A stretch of DNA of 64,000 nucleotides from Streptomyces polyasparticus. GTDB lineage: Bacteria > Actinomycetota > Actinomycetes > Streptomycetales > Streptomycetaceae. This document shows positions 16,088 through 24,153 of this stretch, one piece after another. The stretch is taken from positions 186,001-250,000 of the forward strand of contig NZ_JACTVJ010000001.1 of the NCBI RefSeq assembly GCF_014493765.1. Reading direction: 5' to 3'. How positions within the stretch are numbered: position 1 is the first letter of the stretch; every line of letters starts with the position of its first letter. The translations under genes were made by a program, and so were the position numbers. The notes below the pieces were generated by a model, which ran no database searches, was not told where the DNA came from, and worked only from the letters and a program-made list of their open reading frames with translations.

Positions 16088-17764
16088 TCAGCTCTCGGGC
16101 TGCTCGGCGGCCGGCTTGCGCGTCCGCGTACGGCGGCGGCGCGGCTTGGCCGCACCCTCACCGGACTCGGCCGCGGGAGCCTCGGCGGCCGGAGCCTCCG
16201 TGGCGACGGCGGTGGCAGCGGTCGCGGCCGACTCCGCACCCGAGCGGGTACGGGTACGGCGGCGGCGCGGCTTGGCCGGAGCGTCCGCGGACTCGGCGGC
16301 CGGGGTCTCGTTGGCCGGAGCCTCCGTGGACGTCGCGGGAGCCTCGGCACCGTCCACCGCGGCACCGCCACGGGTACGGCGGCGCTGACGCGGCGTACGC
16401 GTACGGGCCGGGCGCTCCTCCTCGGTCACGGTCGCGGTCTTGCCGCGACCGCGGCCACGGGCGTTGCGGCCGCCCGGCTCGCCCAGGTCCTCGAGCTCCT
16501 CCGCGTCCAGACCCGCACGCGTGCGGTCGGCGCGCGGCAGAACACCCTTGGTGCCCTCGGGGATACCGAGGTCCGTGAACAGGTGCGGGGACGAGGAGTA
16601 CGTCTCGACCGGGTCGTTGAAGTCCAGCTCAAGGGCCTTGTTGATCAGCTGCCAGCGCGGGATGTCGTCCCAGTCGACCAGCGTGATCGCGGTGCCCTTG
16701 GCGCCCGCGCGGCCGGTGCGGCCGATGCGGTGGAGGTAGGTCTTCTCCTCCTCCGGCGTCTGGTAGTTGATGACGTGCGTGACACCCTCGACGTCGATGC
16801 CGCGCGCGGCGACATCGGTGCAGACGAGCACGTCGACCTTGCCGTTGCGGAACGCGCGAAGAGCCTGCTCACGCGCGCCCTGGCCCAGGTCGCCGTGGAC
16901 GGCGCCGGAGGCGAAGCCGCGCTTTTCGAGCTGCTCGGCGATGTCGGCCGCCGTGCGCTTCGTACGGCAGAAGATCATCGCGAGTCCGCGGCCCTCGGCC
17001 TGCAGGATGCGGGAGATCATCTCCGGCTTGTCCATGGAGTGCGCGCGGTAGACGAACTGCGCGGTGTTCGCGACGGTCTGGCCCTCGCCCTCCGGCGCCG
17101 TGGCGCGGATGTGCGTGGGCTGCGACATGTAGCGGCGCGCGAGGCCGATGACCGCACCCGGCATGGTCGCCGAGAACAGCATGGTCTGACGCTTGGCCGG
17201 AAGGAGGTTGATGATCTTCTCGACGTCGGGCAGGAAGCCCAGGTCGAGCATCTCGTCGGCCTCGTCGAGGACCAGGCACTTCACCTTGGACAGGTTCAGC
17301 TTCTTCTGGCCCGCGAGGTCGAGCAGCCGGCCCGGGGTGCCGACGACCACGTCGACGCCCTTCTTGAGGGCCTCGACCTGCGGCTCGTAGGCACGGCCGC
17401 CATATATGGCGAGGACGCGCACATTGCGCACCTTGCCCGCGGTGAGCAGGTCATTGGTGACCTGGGTGCACAGCTCGCGGGTGGGGACCACGATGAGCGC
17501 CTGCGGCGCCTCGGTGAGGTCCTCGGGCTTGGCACGGCCCGCCTCGACATCGGCGGGCACGGTGACGCGCTCGAGCAGCGGCAGGCCGAAGCCCAGCGTC
17601 TTGCCCGTGCCGGTCTTGGCCTGGCCGATGACATCGGTGCCGGAGAGCGCTACGGGGAGCGTCATCTCCTGGATCGGGAACGGGGTCATGATGCCGACGG
17701 CCTCAAGGGCCTCGGCGGTCTCGGGAAGGATCCCGAGCTCTCGGAAAGTCGTAGGCGTGTTCAG
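16088..17764 (-). CDS. DEAD-box ATP-dependent RNA helicase with basic C-terminal tail
   Basis: About 558 aa. The conserved protein begins NTPTTFRELGILPETAEAL; the codon before it is CTG 17764, preceded by AGAGG. A longer frame from ATG 17956 adds 64 poorly conserved-looking residues, so the start is uncertain. Helicase motifs are complete: Q-motif (PFPIQ), I AKTGTGKT at 49-56, PTRELC, GTPGRLLD, II DEAD, III SAT, TDVAARGID, VI HRIGRTGR. The last ~130 residues are low complexity, with repeated KPRRRRTRTR blocks alternating with Ala/Glu stretches, typical of actinobacterial cold-shock or ribosome-linked helicases that bind RNA through the basic tail. Confidence 0.9.
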   Translation of the reverse strand: MNTPTTFRELGILPETAEALEAVGIMTPFPIQEMTLPVALSGTDVIGQAKTGTGKTLGFGLPLLERVTVPADVEAGRAKPEDLTEAPQALIVVPTRELCTQVTNDLLTAGKVRNVRVLAIYGGRAYEPQVEALKKGVDVVVGTPGRLLDLAGQKKLNLSKVKCLVLDEADEMLDLGFLPDVEKIINLLPAKRQTMLFSATMPGAVIGLARRYMSQPTHIRATAPEGEGQTVANTAQFVYRAHSMDKPEMISRILQAEGRGLAMIFCRTKRTAADIAEQLEKRGFASGAVHGDLGQGAREQALRAFRNGKVDVLVCTDVAARGIDVEGVTHVINYQTPEEEKTYLHRIGRTGRAGAKGTAITLVDWDDIPRWQLINKALELDFNDPVETYSSSPHLFTDLGIPEGTKGVLPRADRTRAGLDAEELEDLGEPGGRNARGRGRGKTATVTEEERPARTRTPRQRRRTRGGAAVDGAEAPATSTEAPANETPAAESADAPAKPRRRRTRTRSGAESAATAATAVATEAPAAEAPAAESGEGAAKPRRRRTRTRKPAAEQPES

Positions 17765-18218
17765 GGTGCAGCCTCTTCTGTGAGACGCGGCGCGAGGCGA
17801 ACGCTGGGGGTCTGGACCGGGCGGGATCTGCCGAAAAAGCAGTCCGCCGGTGGCCGAGCCGGTAGCTTCCGGCCGCTTGGCGCAGGCCGGGTGGCGCGGG
17901 ACCACAGCCGTCGCTCGAGCGCTCGTGCCGCTGAGGGGCCCCTCTGGGACGTACATCCATGTACGTCATTTGAGGGCTGTCGGGTCGGAGCCGATCGGGC
18001 CACCGACCGGGCATCCTCATTCGGGATGGCCCGTCGAGGCGGCTGGTCCACTCTCCGTACGTCTCGTACGCAGGGGAAAACCGGCCACGGCTCAGCGGGC
18101 GCATTACCACTGTACCCCGAGTACCTGCAGGCGTGTCTGTCAAATTCCTCACGTCACGCTGGTCACAGCAGATGACCAGGGCCTTCCCAGGCCGTACGGG
18201 CGGGCTATTGTGCGGTCC
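17765..18218. other. 454-bp gap with divergent promoters; likely long helicase leader
   Basis: No gene seen, apart from the possible N-terminal extension of the helicase to 17956. A perfect hairpin gacgtac-atccat-gtacgtc lies at 17948-17967 and would cover that upstream ATG. Near the right end, tattgt at 18206-18211 is a possible -10 for the next gene. Confidence 0.5.
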
Positions 18219-18953
18219 ATGGAGACGCCTGACAACACCCCGGAAGCCCAGTCGCCGACCGGAATCGCAGCCCAGGACTGGGCCACGGCCAGCGCCGACC
18301 CGCAGTACCGCGCCGCGGTCGTCGACCTCCTGGGTGCGCTCGCGTACGGCGAGCTCGCCGCGTTCGAGCGCCTCGCGGAGGACGCGAAGCTGGCGCCGAC
18401 GCTGGCGGACAAGGCGGAGCTGGCGAAGATGGCCTCGGCCGAGTTCCACCACTTCGAGCAGCTGCGGGACCGGCTCTCGGCGATCGGTGCGGAGCCGACG
18501 GACGCGATGGAGCCCTTCGTGGCCGCGCTGGACGGTTTCCACCGGCAGACGGCTCCGTCGGACTGGCTCGAAGGCCTGGTCAAGGCGTATGTCGGCGACT
18601 CGATCGCCTCGGACTTCTACCGCGAGGTGGCGGCCCGGCTCGACTCCGATACGCGCAATCTCGTGCTCGCCGTCCTCGACGACACCGGTCACGCGTCGTT
18701 CGCGGTGGAGAAGGTGCGGGCCGCGATCGACGCGGATCACCGGGTGGGCGGGCGGCTCGCGCTGTGGGCCCGGCGGCTGATGGGGGAGGCGCTTTCGCAG
18801 TCGCAGCGGGTGGTGGCGGATCGGGATGCGCTGTCCACGATGCTCGTGGGCGGGGTCGCGGACGGGTTCGATCTGGCCGAGGTGGGCCGGATGTTCTCGC
18901 GGATCACTGAGGCGCACACGAAGCGGATGGCTGCGCTGGGGCTGGCTGCGTAG
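18219..18953 (+). CDS. Ferritin-like fold protein (MiaE-like)
   Basis: 244 aa from ATG 18219; no clear ribosome site, and a possible -10 (TATTGT) lies only 7 nt upstream, so the mRNA may be leaderless. After a disordered N-terminus the protein is all helical, with carboxylate/histidine motifs in the expected spacing: GELAAFERLAEDA, EFHHFEQLRDRL, a central DFYREVAARLD, then DDTGHASFAVEKV. These resemble the di-iron helices of ferritin-like hydroxylases such as MiaE, but tRNA hydroxylation is not established for actinobacterial members. It is divergent from the helicase gene. The dispersed repeat copy 2 begins 32 nt after the stop. Confidence 0.75.
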   Translation: METPDNTPEAQSPTGIAAQDWATASADPQYRAAVVDLLGALAYGELAAFERLAEDAKLAPTLADKAELAKMASAEFHHFEQLRDRLSAIGAEPTDAMEPFVAALDGFHRQTAPSDWLEGLVKAYVGDSIASDFYREVAARLDSDTRNLVLAVLDDTGHASFAVEKVRAAIDADHRVGGRLALWARRLMGEALSQSQRVVADRDALSTMLVGGVADGFDLAEVGRMFSRITEAHTKRMAALGLAA

Positions 18954-18985
18954 TCGGTTGGGTCGCGGTCTGGTTGTTCGTTGTC

Positions 18986-19068
18986 GGGTGCGGGTGGGTG
19001 GGCGCCTGCGGCGGGCGGATTTCCCCTACCCGCCCCTTCCCGAAACCGGGGCTCTGCCCCGGACCCCG
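18986..19068 (+). repeat. Dispersed ~75-nt intergenic element, copy 2
   Basis: gggtgcgggtgggtgg, gcgcctgcggcgggc, a short spacer, then the CCCCTACCCG...GAAACCG core shared with copies at 10126 and 32703. It is followed at 19079-19155 by three small hairpins of the type gggggcttcgccccc. Confidence 0.85.
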
Positions 19069-19158
19069 GGTGGGTGGCCCGCGGGGGCTTCGCCCCCCTG
19101 CACCCCCTTGGGGCTTCGCCCCTTGCCCCCACTGGGGGCTCCGCCCCCAGACCCCGTC

Positions 19159-19248
19159 ATCCGAACTTCGTTCGGATCTGCTCAAGCGCCGCAGGGGCTG
19201 GTTATCCGACCTTTGGTCGGATGGCCTCAAACGCCGGCCGGGCTGAGT
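19159..19248 (-). repeat. Two tandem copies of a ~43-bp hairpin element
   Basis: Copy a: atccgaa-cttcg-ttcggat (19159-19177) followed by ctgctcaagcgccgcagggg. Copy b: atccgac-ctttg-gtcggat (19204-19222) followed by ggcctcaaacgccggccggg. The two are the same element in the same orientation. Copy b overlaps the 3' end of the 92-aa gene and encodes its last residues. Confidence 0.85.
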
Positions 19249-19480
19249 TGCGCAGCAGCAGGGACAGCGAAGCAACCGCCAGCACCACCGCGCCCGCAAG
19301 CACCGCCAGCGGGTTGCCCGGGCCCACCACCGAGTGGGTGACGAAAGCGCCGAACAGGGCGCCTGCCGCGCCCGTCGCCAGGACAAGGTTGCGGGACGGG
19401 AGGCGGTGGGCGAGGCGGTGGGTGGCGAGCAGGGCGAGGGCCAGACCGAGGAGTACGGAGGCGAGCGCTTCCAGAAACAT
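19202..19480 (-). CDS. Small membrane protein, three helices
   Basis: 92 aa from ATG 19480, with GGGAGG upstream. Three hydrophobic segments (about 4-20, 31-48 and 55-75) make it an integral membrane protein; no family is recognised. The final ~12 residues (ARPAFEAIRPKVG) are encoded by a copy of the dispersed hairpin element at 19204-19248, so the natural C-terminus has been replaced or extended by repeat DNA. Function unknown. Confidence 0.7.
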   Translation of the reverse strand: MFLEALASVLLGLALALLATHRLAHRLPSRNLVLATGAAGALFGAFVTHSVVGPGNPLAVLAGAVVLAVASLSLLLRNSARPAFEAIRPKVG

Positions 19481-19600
19481 GGGTCCTCCCGCGGCCAGGG
19501 TGCAAATCGGTCACAGCCGGTCCTACCCGGGGCACGCGGAATGCAACCCTCCTTTCGCGTCAGGCGAATTGAGGGTTCGGGGCACAAGGCCGAAGACACA

Positions 19601-19639
19601 AGGGCGGGCCCCGGAGAGTTCATCTCCGGGGCCCGCCCT
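19601..19639. terminator. Perfect 17-bp terminator hairpin after the DUF3107 gene
   Basis: agggcgggccccggaga (19601-19617) pairs exactly with tctccggggcccgccct (19623-19639), loop gttca. It lies 22 nt beyond the DUF3107 stop on the minus strand. Confidence 0.85.
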
Positions 19640-19660
19640 GTTCATCCGAGGCGGCGCGGC

Positions 19661-19888
19661 CTAGAGGGCGCTGAAGCCCACCTTGCGCGCGGCAGGCTCG
19701 CCGAGCTCGACGTACGCGAGCCGGTCGGCCGGTACCAGGACCTTGCGGCCGTGGTCGTCCACGAGAGTGAGCAGCTGAGACTTTCCGCTCAGCGCCTCGG
19801 ACACCGCCTTCTCGACCTCTGCGGCGGTCTGGCCGCTCTCCAGAACGATCTCGCGCGGCGCGTGCTGCACGCCGATCTTGACCTCCAC
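19661..19888 (-). CDS. DUF3107 family protein
   Basis: 75 aa from GTG 19888, fixed by GGAGG 8 nt upstream; a longer frame to 19945 lacks a ribosome site. The sequence MEVKIGVQHAPREIVLESGQ, then AEVEKAVSEAL and DDHGRKVLVPADRLAYVELG, is the actinobacterial DUF3107 signature: a tiny beta-rich protein that may bind ATP or act in the WhiB/TetR neighbourhood. It lies directly downstream of the TetR gene on the same strand, a conserved pairing in actinobacteria, but its function is unknown. Confidence 0.88.
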   Translation of the reverse strand: MEVKIGVQHAPREIVLESGQTAAEVEKAVSEALSGKSQLLTLVDDHGRKVLVPADRLAYVELGEPAARKVGFSAL

Positions 19889-20020
19889 GGCTTTGTCCCT
19901 CCGACGGTCACTGGTGCGCGGGCGTCCGCGCCGTACGCAGCACACATTAGCCCGGTGAGGGGACTCGGCAGCGCGCCGCCGTGCACGCTCGCAGCGAACA
20001 GAAGGAAGGAATAGAAGCCG

Positions 20021-20665
20021 CTAGTGCTGGTCCGTGCCGTGCAGCGGGAAGCCCGCGACACCGCGCCAGGCCAGCGAGGTGAGCAGTTCCACGGCCTTGT
20101 CGCGGTCGACCTTGGACTCGCTGTGCAGCCAGTAGCGCGCCACGACCTGGGCGAATCCGCCGAGGCCGACGGCGAGCAGCATCGACTCGTCCTTGGACAG
20201 GCCGGTGTCCTCGGCGATCACCTCGCAGATCGCGGTGGCGCACTCCAGGGTGACCTTCTCGACGCGCTCGCGTACGGCCGGCTCGTTGGTGAGATCCGAC
20301 TCGAAGACCAGACGGAACGCGCCGCCCTGGTCCTGTACGTACGTGAAGTACGCGTCCATCGTGGCGGCGACGCGCAGCTTGTTGTCCGTGGTGGACTCCA
20401 GGGCCGCGCGCACGGCTGTCAGAAGCGACTCGCAGTGCTGGTCGAGCAGCGCGAGATACAGGTCGAGCTTGCCGGGGAAGTGCTGGTAGAGCACCGGCTT
20501 GCTGACGCCCGCGCGCTCGGCGATATCGTCCATCGCCGCCGCGTGGTATCCCTGCGCAACGAACACTTCCTGGGCCGCGCCCAGAAGCTGATTGCGGCGG
20601 GCCCGGCGCGGCAGGCGGGTGCCCCGCGGGCGGGCCGCGGCCTCGGTCTGCTCGGTGGCTGTCAC
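20021..20665 (-). CDS. TetR/AcrR-family transcriptional regulator
   Basis: 214 aa from GTG 20665, selected because GGGAGG stands 5-6 nt upstream. A basic RRARRNQLLGAAQEVFVAQG helix leads into the HTH (AAMDDIAERAGVSKPVLYQHFPGK), the best conserved part of TetR proteins. The C-terminal ~150 residues are the helical ligand and dimer domain (MDAYFTYVQDQGGAFRLVFE). It lies upstream of the DUF3107 gene. In other actinobacteria this regulator group has been linked to stress and lipid functions, but its operator was not identified here; ggacgcttgtccgg at about 20772 is one small inverted repeat in its upstream region. Confidence 0.9.
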   Translation of the reverse strand: MTATEQTEAAARPRGTRLPRRARRNQLLGAAQEVFVAQGYHAAAMDDIAERAGVSKPVLYQHFPGKLDLYLALLDQHCESLLTAVRAALESTTDNKLRVAATMDAYFTYVQDQGGAFRLVFESDLTNEPAVRERVEKVTLECATAICEVIAEDTGLSKDESMLLAVGLGGFAQVVARYWLHSESKVDRDKAVELLTSLAWRGVAGFPLHGTDQH

Positions 20666-20881
20666 GCCGCCTCCCCATACATGGCTGTTACGTGTGCGGT
20701 GTGCTGCCGCTTCGCCATCGTACTTTTCGGTAACCGTCGTGTGCGCGGCTCGGAGGCAGAATTTCATGCACCGGACGCTTGTCCGGTGTCCGGTAAAGCC
20801 CTGTAAAGCCTGGATACGAGGGCAATGCGGCCGCCCCCGAGTGCCGGGTCCGGCAGGGGTGCCGGGCCCGCCGGCGGTCCG

Positions 20882-21100
20882 TCAGCGGTAGTCGTCCTCG
20901 TCCTGGCTCACCACCCGGGCCTGTTCCGCGGCGTCGGCGGGGTCGGCGTTGGCCGGGTCGAACTGCGGCTCCGGCTCGTCGCGGTCCTGCCGGAGCGCCG
21001 TGTGCTGTTCGGCGGCGTCGGCCTCCGGTGCCTCGGGGGAGAGCGGGGTGTCCGCCTCGAATTCCTCGAAGGTGTCCGGTTCGGTGGGATCGACCGTCAT
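20882..21100 (-). CDS. Small acidic hypothetical protein
   Basis: 72 aa from ATG 21100, with GGGAG 7 nt upstream. The frame stays open further upstream, but without a ribosome site. Extremely acidic and Ala/Pro-rich (PTEPDTFEEFEADTPLSPEA ... VVSQDEDDYR), so almost certainly disordered. No domain. Its clean ribosome site and acidic, coherent composition argue for a real gene. It is divergent from the alpha/beta hydrolase at 21267. Confidence 0.6.
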   Translation of the reverse strand: MTVDPTEPDTFEEFEADTPLSPEAPEADAAEQHTALRQDRDEPEPQFDPANADPADAAEQARVVSQDEDDYR

Positions 21101-21266
21101 GACTGGCTCCCTCTCTCGTAAGAAGTCAGGGGCCAGGGCGTGTGCCCATGCTTCCTGGGCGTATGCCCTTGCTCCATGAGCGTAGGAGAGTCCGTTTCGG
21201 GGCGCTACGCGATCGTGTGACCGCGAACACGTGATCCAACGCGTGATCGTCTCGTAACATCGCCGT

Positions 21267-22238
21267 ATGTCTTCGACCGAGCTCCCGGGTGCCGTCGCCG
21301 CGGCGGTGACCCCGAAAACGCTGCCGGTACGGGTCGCCGAGGGAGAGAAGCTGCGCCAGGTGTCCCTGCCCGGCCTGACGCTCACGGTGCGGTCGAGACC
21401 GCCGACGCGCGAGGGGCTCGTGCCCGCGATGTTCGTGCACGGGCTCGGGGGTTCCTCGCAGAACTGGTCGGCGCTGATGCCGCTGCTCGAGGACGTCCTG
21501 GACTGCGAGGCGGTCGATCTGCCCGGCTTCGGCGACTCGCCGCCGCCGGACGACAGCAACTATTCGGTGACCGGGCACGCGCGTGCGGTGATCCGGCTGC
21601 TCGACGCGAGCGGCCGCGGCCCGGTGCACCTGTTCGGCAATTCGATGGGCGGTGCAGTCGCCACCCGCGTCGCGGCGGTCCGCCCCGATCTCGTACGGAC
21701 CCTGACGCTGGTCTCGCCGGCGCTGCCGGAGATCCGGGTGCAGCGCACCGCGGTCCCGACCGCGCTCGTCGCGCTGCCCGGGGTCGCGCAGCTCTTCGCG
21801 CGGCTCACGAAGGACTGGACGCCCGAGCAGCGCACGCGCGGTGTGATGTCGCTCTGTTACGGCGATCCGGGACGGGTGACGCCGGAGGGATTCGCGCACG
21901 CGGTGCAGGAGATGGAGCGGCGGCTTCAACTGCCGTACTTCTGGGATGCGATGGCCCGCTCGGCGCGCGGCATCGTGGACGCGTACACCCTCGGTGGCCA
22001 GCACGGACTGTGGCGGCAGGCGGAGCGGGTGCTCGCGCCCGCGCTGCTCGTCTACGGCGGACGCGATCAGCTGGTCTCGTACCGCATGGCGCAGAAGGCG
22101 GCGCGTGCCTTCCGTGGCTCCAGGCTGCTCACGTTGCCTGAGGCGGGCCATGTGGCCATGATGGAGTATCCGGACGTGGTGGCCACGGCCGTACGTGAAC
22201 TGCTCGCCGCGCAAGGCGACTTGACGGTGGAGAGCTGA
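21267..22238 (+). CDS. Alpha/beta-hydrolase (meta-cleavage hydrolase-like)
   Basis: 323 aa from ATG 21267. MFVHGLGGSSQNWSALMPLL (oxyanion loop), DLPGFGDSPPP, the nucleophile elbow GNSMGG, VYGGRDQLV (acid) and PEAGHVAMMEYPD (His) give a complete triad. The GNSMGG elbow and HGLGGS loop match the epoxide/meta-cleavage hydrolase branch. No signal peptide. It is followed after 8 nt by the DUF3152 gene, so the two are co-transcribed; the pair is common in Streptomyces, though a joint function is not known. Confidence 0.88.
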   Translation: MSSTELPGAVAAAVTPKTLPVRVAEGEKLRQVSLPGLTLTVRSRPPTREGLVPAMFVHGLGGSSQNWSALMPLLEDVLDCEAVDLPGFGDSPPPDDSNYSVTGHARAVIRLLDASGRGPVHLFGNSMGGAVATRVAAVRPDLVRTLTLVSPALPEIRVQRTAVPTALVALPGVAQLFARLTKDWTPEQRTRGVMSLCYGDPGRVTPEGFAHAVQEMERRLQLPYFWDAMARSARGIVDAYTLGGQHGLWRQAERVLAPALLVYGGRDQLVSYRMAQKAARAFRGSRLLTLPEAGHVAMMEYPDVVATAVRELLAAQGDLTVES

Positions 22239-22246
22239 GGCGGGGA

Positions 22247-23773
22247 GTGGGCAGGCACGCGCGCAAGGGCGGCAAGAAGGACGGCGATACGGGTGCGATA
22301 CCCGTCGTCCCCGGCAGATCCGGGGATTCCGGCGCGCCCGTAGGACCGCCTTTCGGTGCGGTTTCCGGTGCGGTTTCCGCGGAGGGTACGGGGCGTCGTC
22401 GGCGTCCGGGTCCTGCGGGACCGGTGCCGGGCCAGGCGCAGGGGCGGCCCGATCCGACGCCGCCGCGCGGTGTGCCGCAGGCCCGTGTAGGGATGACGCC
22501 TCCGCGCGGGGTGCCGCAGGCGCGTCCTGCGATGACTCCTCCGCACGGTGTGGCCCAGGTCCGCCCCGGGATGACGCCGCCGCACGGCGTTCCGCGGGTA
22601 CGTCCCGACGGGACTCCCGCGCACGGCACCCCGCGGGTGCCGCAGCAGGGCGCAGGCCGGCCGCATCCGGAGCAGCGTGAGGCCGGCGGCGGGTGGGGTG
22701 CGATATCCGGGACCGGGCCGCAGCCGCGCATCAGCCAGACGGGTCCGCAGCCGCGCATCGGTCAGACGGGCCGGCAGCCGCGGATTCCCGGGCCGCGTAA
22801 TGAGTACGTGTCGGCGTTCGACGGGATCGATCCGCTCGCCGAGGAACCGGATCTGTTCGATCCGGCCGGGCGGCGGTCCGCTCGTGATCCGTATGCCGCC
22901 GTCACCGACTTCCGGCACGAGCTGTCCGAGGACGAGGCGCCGCCCGCCGCTCCCGTGCAGCCCGATCCGCCGCAGAAGAACACCAAGGGGCGCACGTTCA
23001 CCGGGATCGCGGCCGCCGCCGTGACCACCGTGCTCGCCGTGGTCGTCGCCGGTCAGGTGACCGACGGGCGTGACCAGGATCCGCAGGGGCAGGCCGCCGA
23101 GGCCAAGAGCGGCCTGCGGGGCGACGCCTCGGAGGCCTCGCGCTCCGACGAACGGCAGACGCCGGCGGCGAAGCCGCTCTCGTACGCGCAGAAGATGGCG
23201 AAGAAGGCCACGCTGCCGCCGCAGCGGGGCAGCGGGGAGTTCGAGGCGGTCGGTGGCCTGGACAAGGCGCCGGGCACCGGGCAGAAGTTCCGCTACCGGG
23301 TGGATGTCGAGCAGGGACTCGGTCTGGACGGCGCGCTGTTCGCCGAGGCCGTGCAGAAGACCCTGAACGACGAACGGAGTTGGGCGCACAAGGGTGCGCG
23401 GACCTTCGAGCGGGTCTCCAGCGGCAAGGTCGACTTCGTGATCACCCTGGCCAGCCGGACCACGACCGCCAAGTGGTGCGCGAAGTCCGGGCTCGACACG
23501 ACCCAGGACAACGTCTCCTGCGACTCGGCCGCCACGGACCGCGTGATGATCAATGCCGACCGCTGGGCGCAGGGCGCCGAGACGTACGGCGATGCGATCT
23601 TCGCGTACCGGCAGATGCTGATCAATCACGAGGTCGGGCACCGGCTCGGGTTCAACCATGTGAGCTGCAGCGAGGACGGTGGGCTTGCCCCGGTCATGCA
23701 GCAGCAGACGAAGTTCCTGGACCACGACGGGATCACGTGCCGGGCCAACCAGTGGGTGTATCCCAACAGTTGA
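22247..23773 (+). CDS. DUF3152 membrane-anchored metzincin-like protein
   Basis: 508 aa from GTG 22247. Residues 1-~240 are a disordered cytoplasmic part with two repeat families: five ~13-aa units of the form TPPRGVPQARVGM (about 68-132) and three GPQPRI units. One membrane helix (about 250-268, IAAAAVTTVLAVVVAG) precedes an exported domain with four cysteines. Near the end HEVGHRLGFNH (461-471) matches the extended metzincin zinc motif HExxHxxGxxH, so zinc peptidase activity is plausible. DUF3152 is annotated as a domain of unknown function; the zinc motif is what the sequence shows. The stop is followed by two hairpins. Confidence 0.88.
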   Translation: MGRHARKGGKKDGDTGAIPVVPGRSGDSGAPVGPPFGAVSGAVSAEGTGRRRRPGPAGPVPGQAQGRPDPTPPRGVPQARVGMTPPRGVPQARPAMTPPHGVAQVRPGMTPPHGVPRVRPDGTPAHGTPRVPQQGAGRPHPEQREAGGGWGAISGTGPQPRISQTGPQPRIGQTGRQPRIPGPRNEYVSAFDGIDPLAEEPDLFDPAGRRSARDPYAAVTDFRHELSEDEAPPAAPVQPDPPQKNTKGRTFTGIAAAAVTTVLAVVVAGQVTDGRDQDPQGQAAEAKSGLRGDASEASRSDERQTPAAKPLSYAQKMAKKATLPPQRGSGEFEAVGGLDKAPGTGQKFRYRVDVEQGLGLDGALFAEAVQKTLNDERSWAHKGARTFERVSSGKVDFVITLASRTTTAKWCAKSGLDTTQDNVSCDSAATDRVMINADRWAQGAETYGDAIFAYRQMLINHEVGHRLGFNHVSCSEDGGLAPVMQQQTKFLDHDGITCRANQWVYPNS

Positions 23774-23791
23774 GCCCCGGAGTTTCTTCCG

Positions 23792-23819
23792 CCGGGACCG
23801 GAGATTCTTTCGGTCCCGG
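23792..23819 (+). terminator. First terminator hairpin after DUF3152
   Basis: ccgggaccg (23792-23800) pairs with cggtcccgg (23811-23819), a perfect 9-bp stem with loop gagattcttt, 19 nt after the stop. Confidence 0.7.
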
Positions 23820-23851
23820 ATCGTGAGACTGTTTCGACCGGATCATGAGAT

Positions 23852-23883
23852 GAGCGCCTCGAAGCTTTGACTTCGGGGCGCTC
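23852..23883 (+). terminator. Second terminator hairpin, overlapping the next promoter
   Basis: gagcgcctcgaag (23852-23864) pairs with cttcggggcgctc (23871-23883) with one G-T pair; the loop is ctttga. The loop and right arm carry the -35 hexamer of the promoter at 23867-23895. Confidence 0.7.
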
Positions 23884-23895
23884 GTCGTGGATATT
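23867..23895 (+). promoter_or_regulatory. Sigma-70 type promoter for the leader peptide and ABC operon
   Basis: TTGACT (23867-23872), a 17-nt spacer, then GATATT (23890-23895). Transcription would start about 7 nt later, at or next to the leader peptide ATG (23903), predicting a leaderless transcript. Confidence 0.65.
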
Positions 23896-23902
23896 TCTCG
23901 CC

Positions 23903-23995
23903 ATGTCGACCCGTCACGCCTCCGTGAGCGCCGCCCTTGAGCTGGCGCTGTTCGGCGTGAGCGCGCTCTGCGCGGCCGACATCCACTGTCGCTGA
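23903..23995 (+). CDS. Cys-containing putative leader peptide
   Basis: A 30-aa frame beginning MSTRHASVSAALELALFGVS and ending LCAADIHCR before TGA 23993-23995. No ribosome site, but a good promoter places the transcript start at its ATG. Short peptides ending in Cys/Arg-rich motifs are annotated as leader peptides in front of sulfur- or peptide-transport genes in Streptomyces, and polycysteine leaderless peptides in mycobacteria act as cysteine-responsive attenuators. The two Cys codons (about positions 23 and 29) are near its end. It lies 158 nt upstream of the substrate-binding protein gene. Regulation by cysteine is inference. Confidence 0.65.
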   Translation: MSTRHASVSAALELALFGVSALCAADIHCR

Positions 23996-24153
23996 ACGCA
24001 CCCGCCCCTGGCGTGTGCGTCGCGTCCCTCCATGTGACGAATGCGACGACCATCCCTCTTTCTCCTGTGGATTCTTGGCGCTGCCTTGCGCCGGGGCGGA
24101 CTCCGTCGTGCTCCCTTCAGTCCTGCCCTGTGATCCCGAGAGGTCTCGCTGCG

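Noticed and set aside
17765-17956. 64-residue N-terminal extension of the DEAD-box helicase
   Set aside because: No homologous-looking helicase sequence, weak ribosome context, and its ATG lies in a hairpin; the conserved protein starts at about 17764. Not fully excluded.
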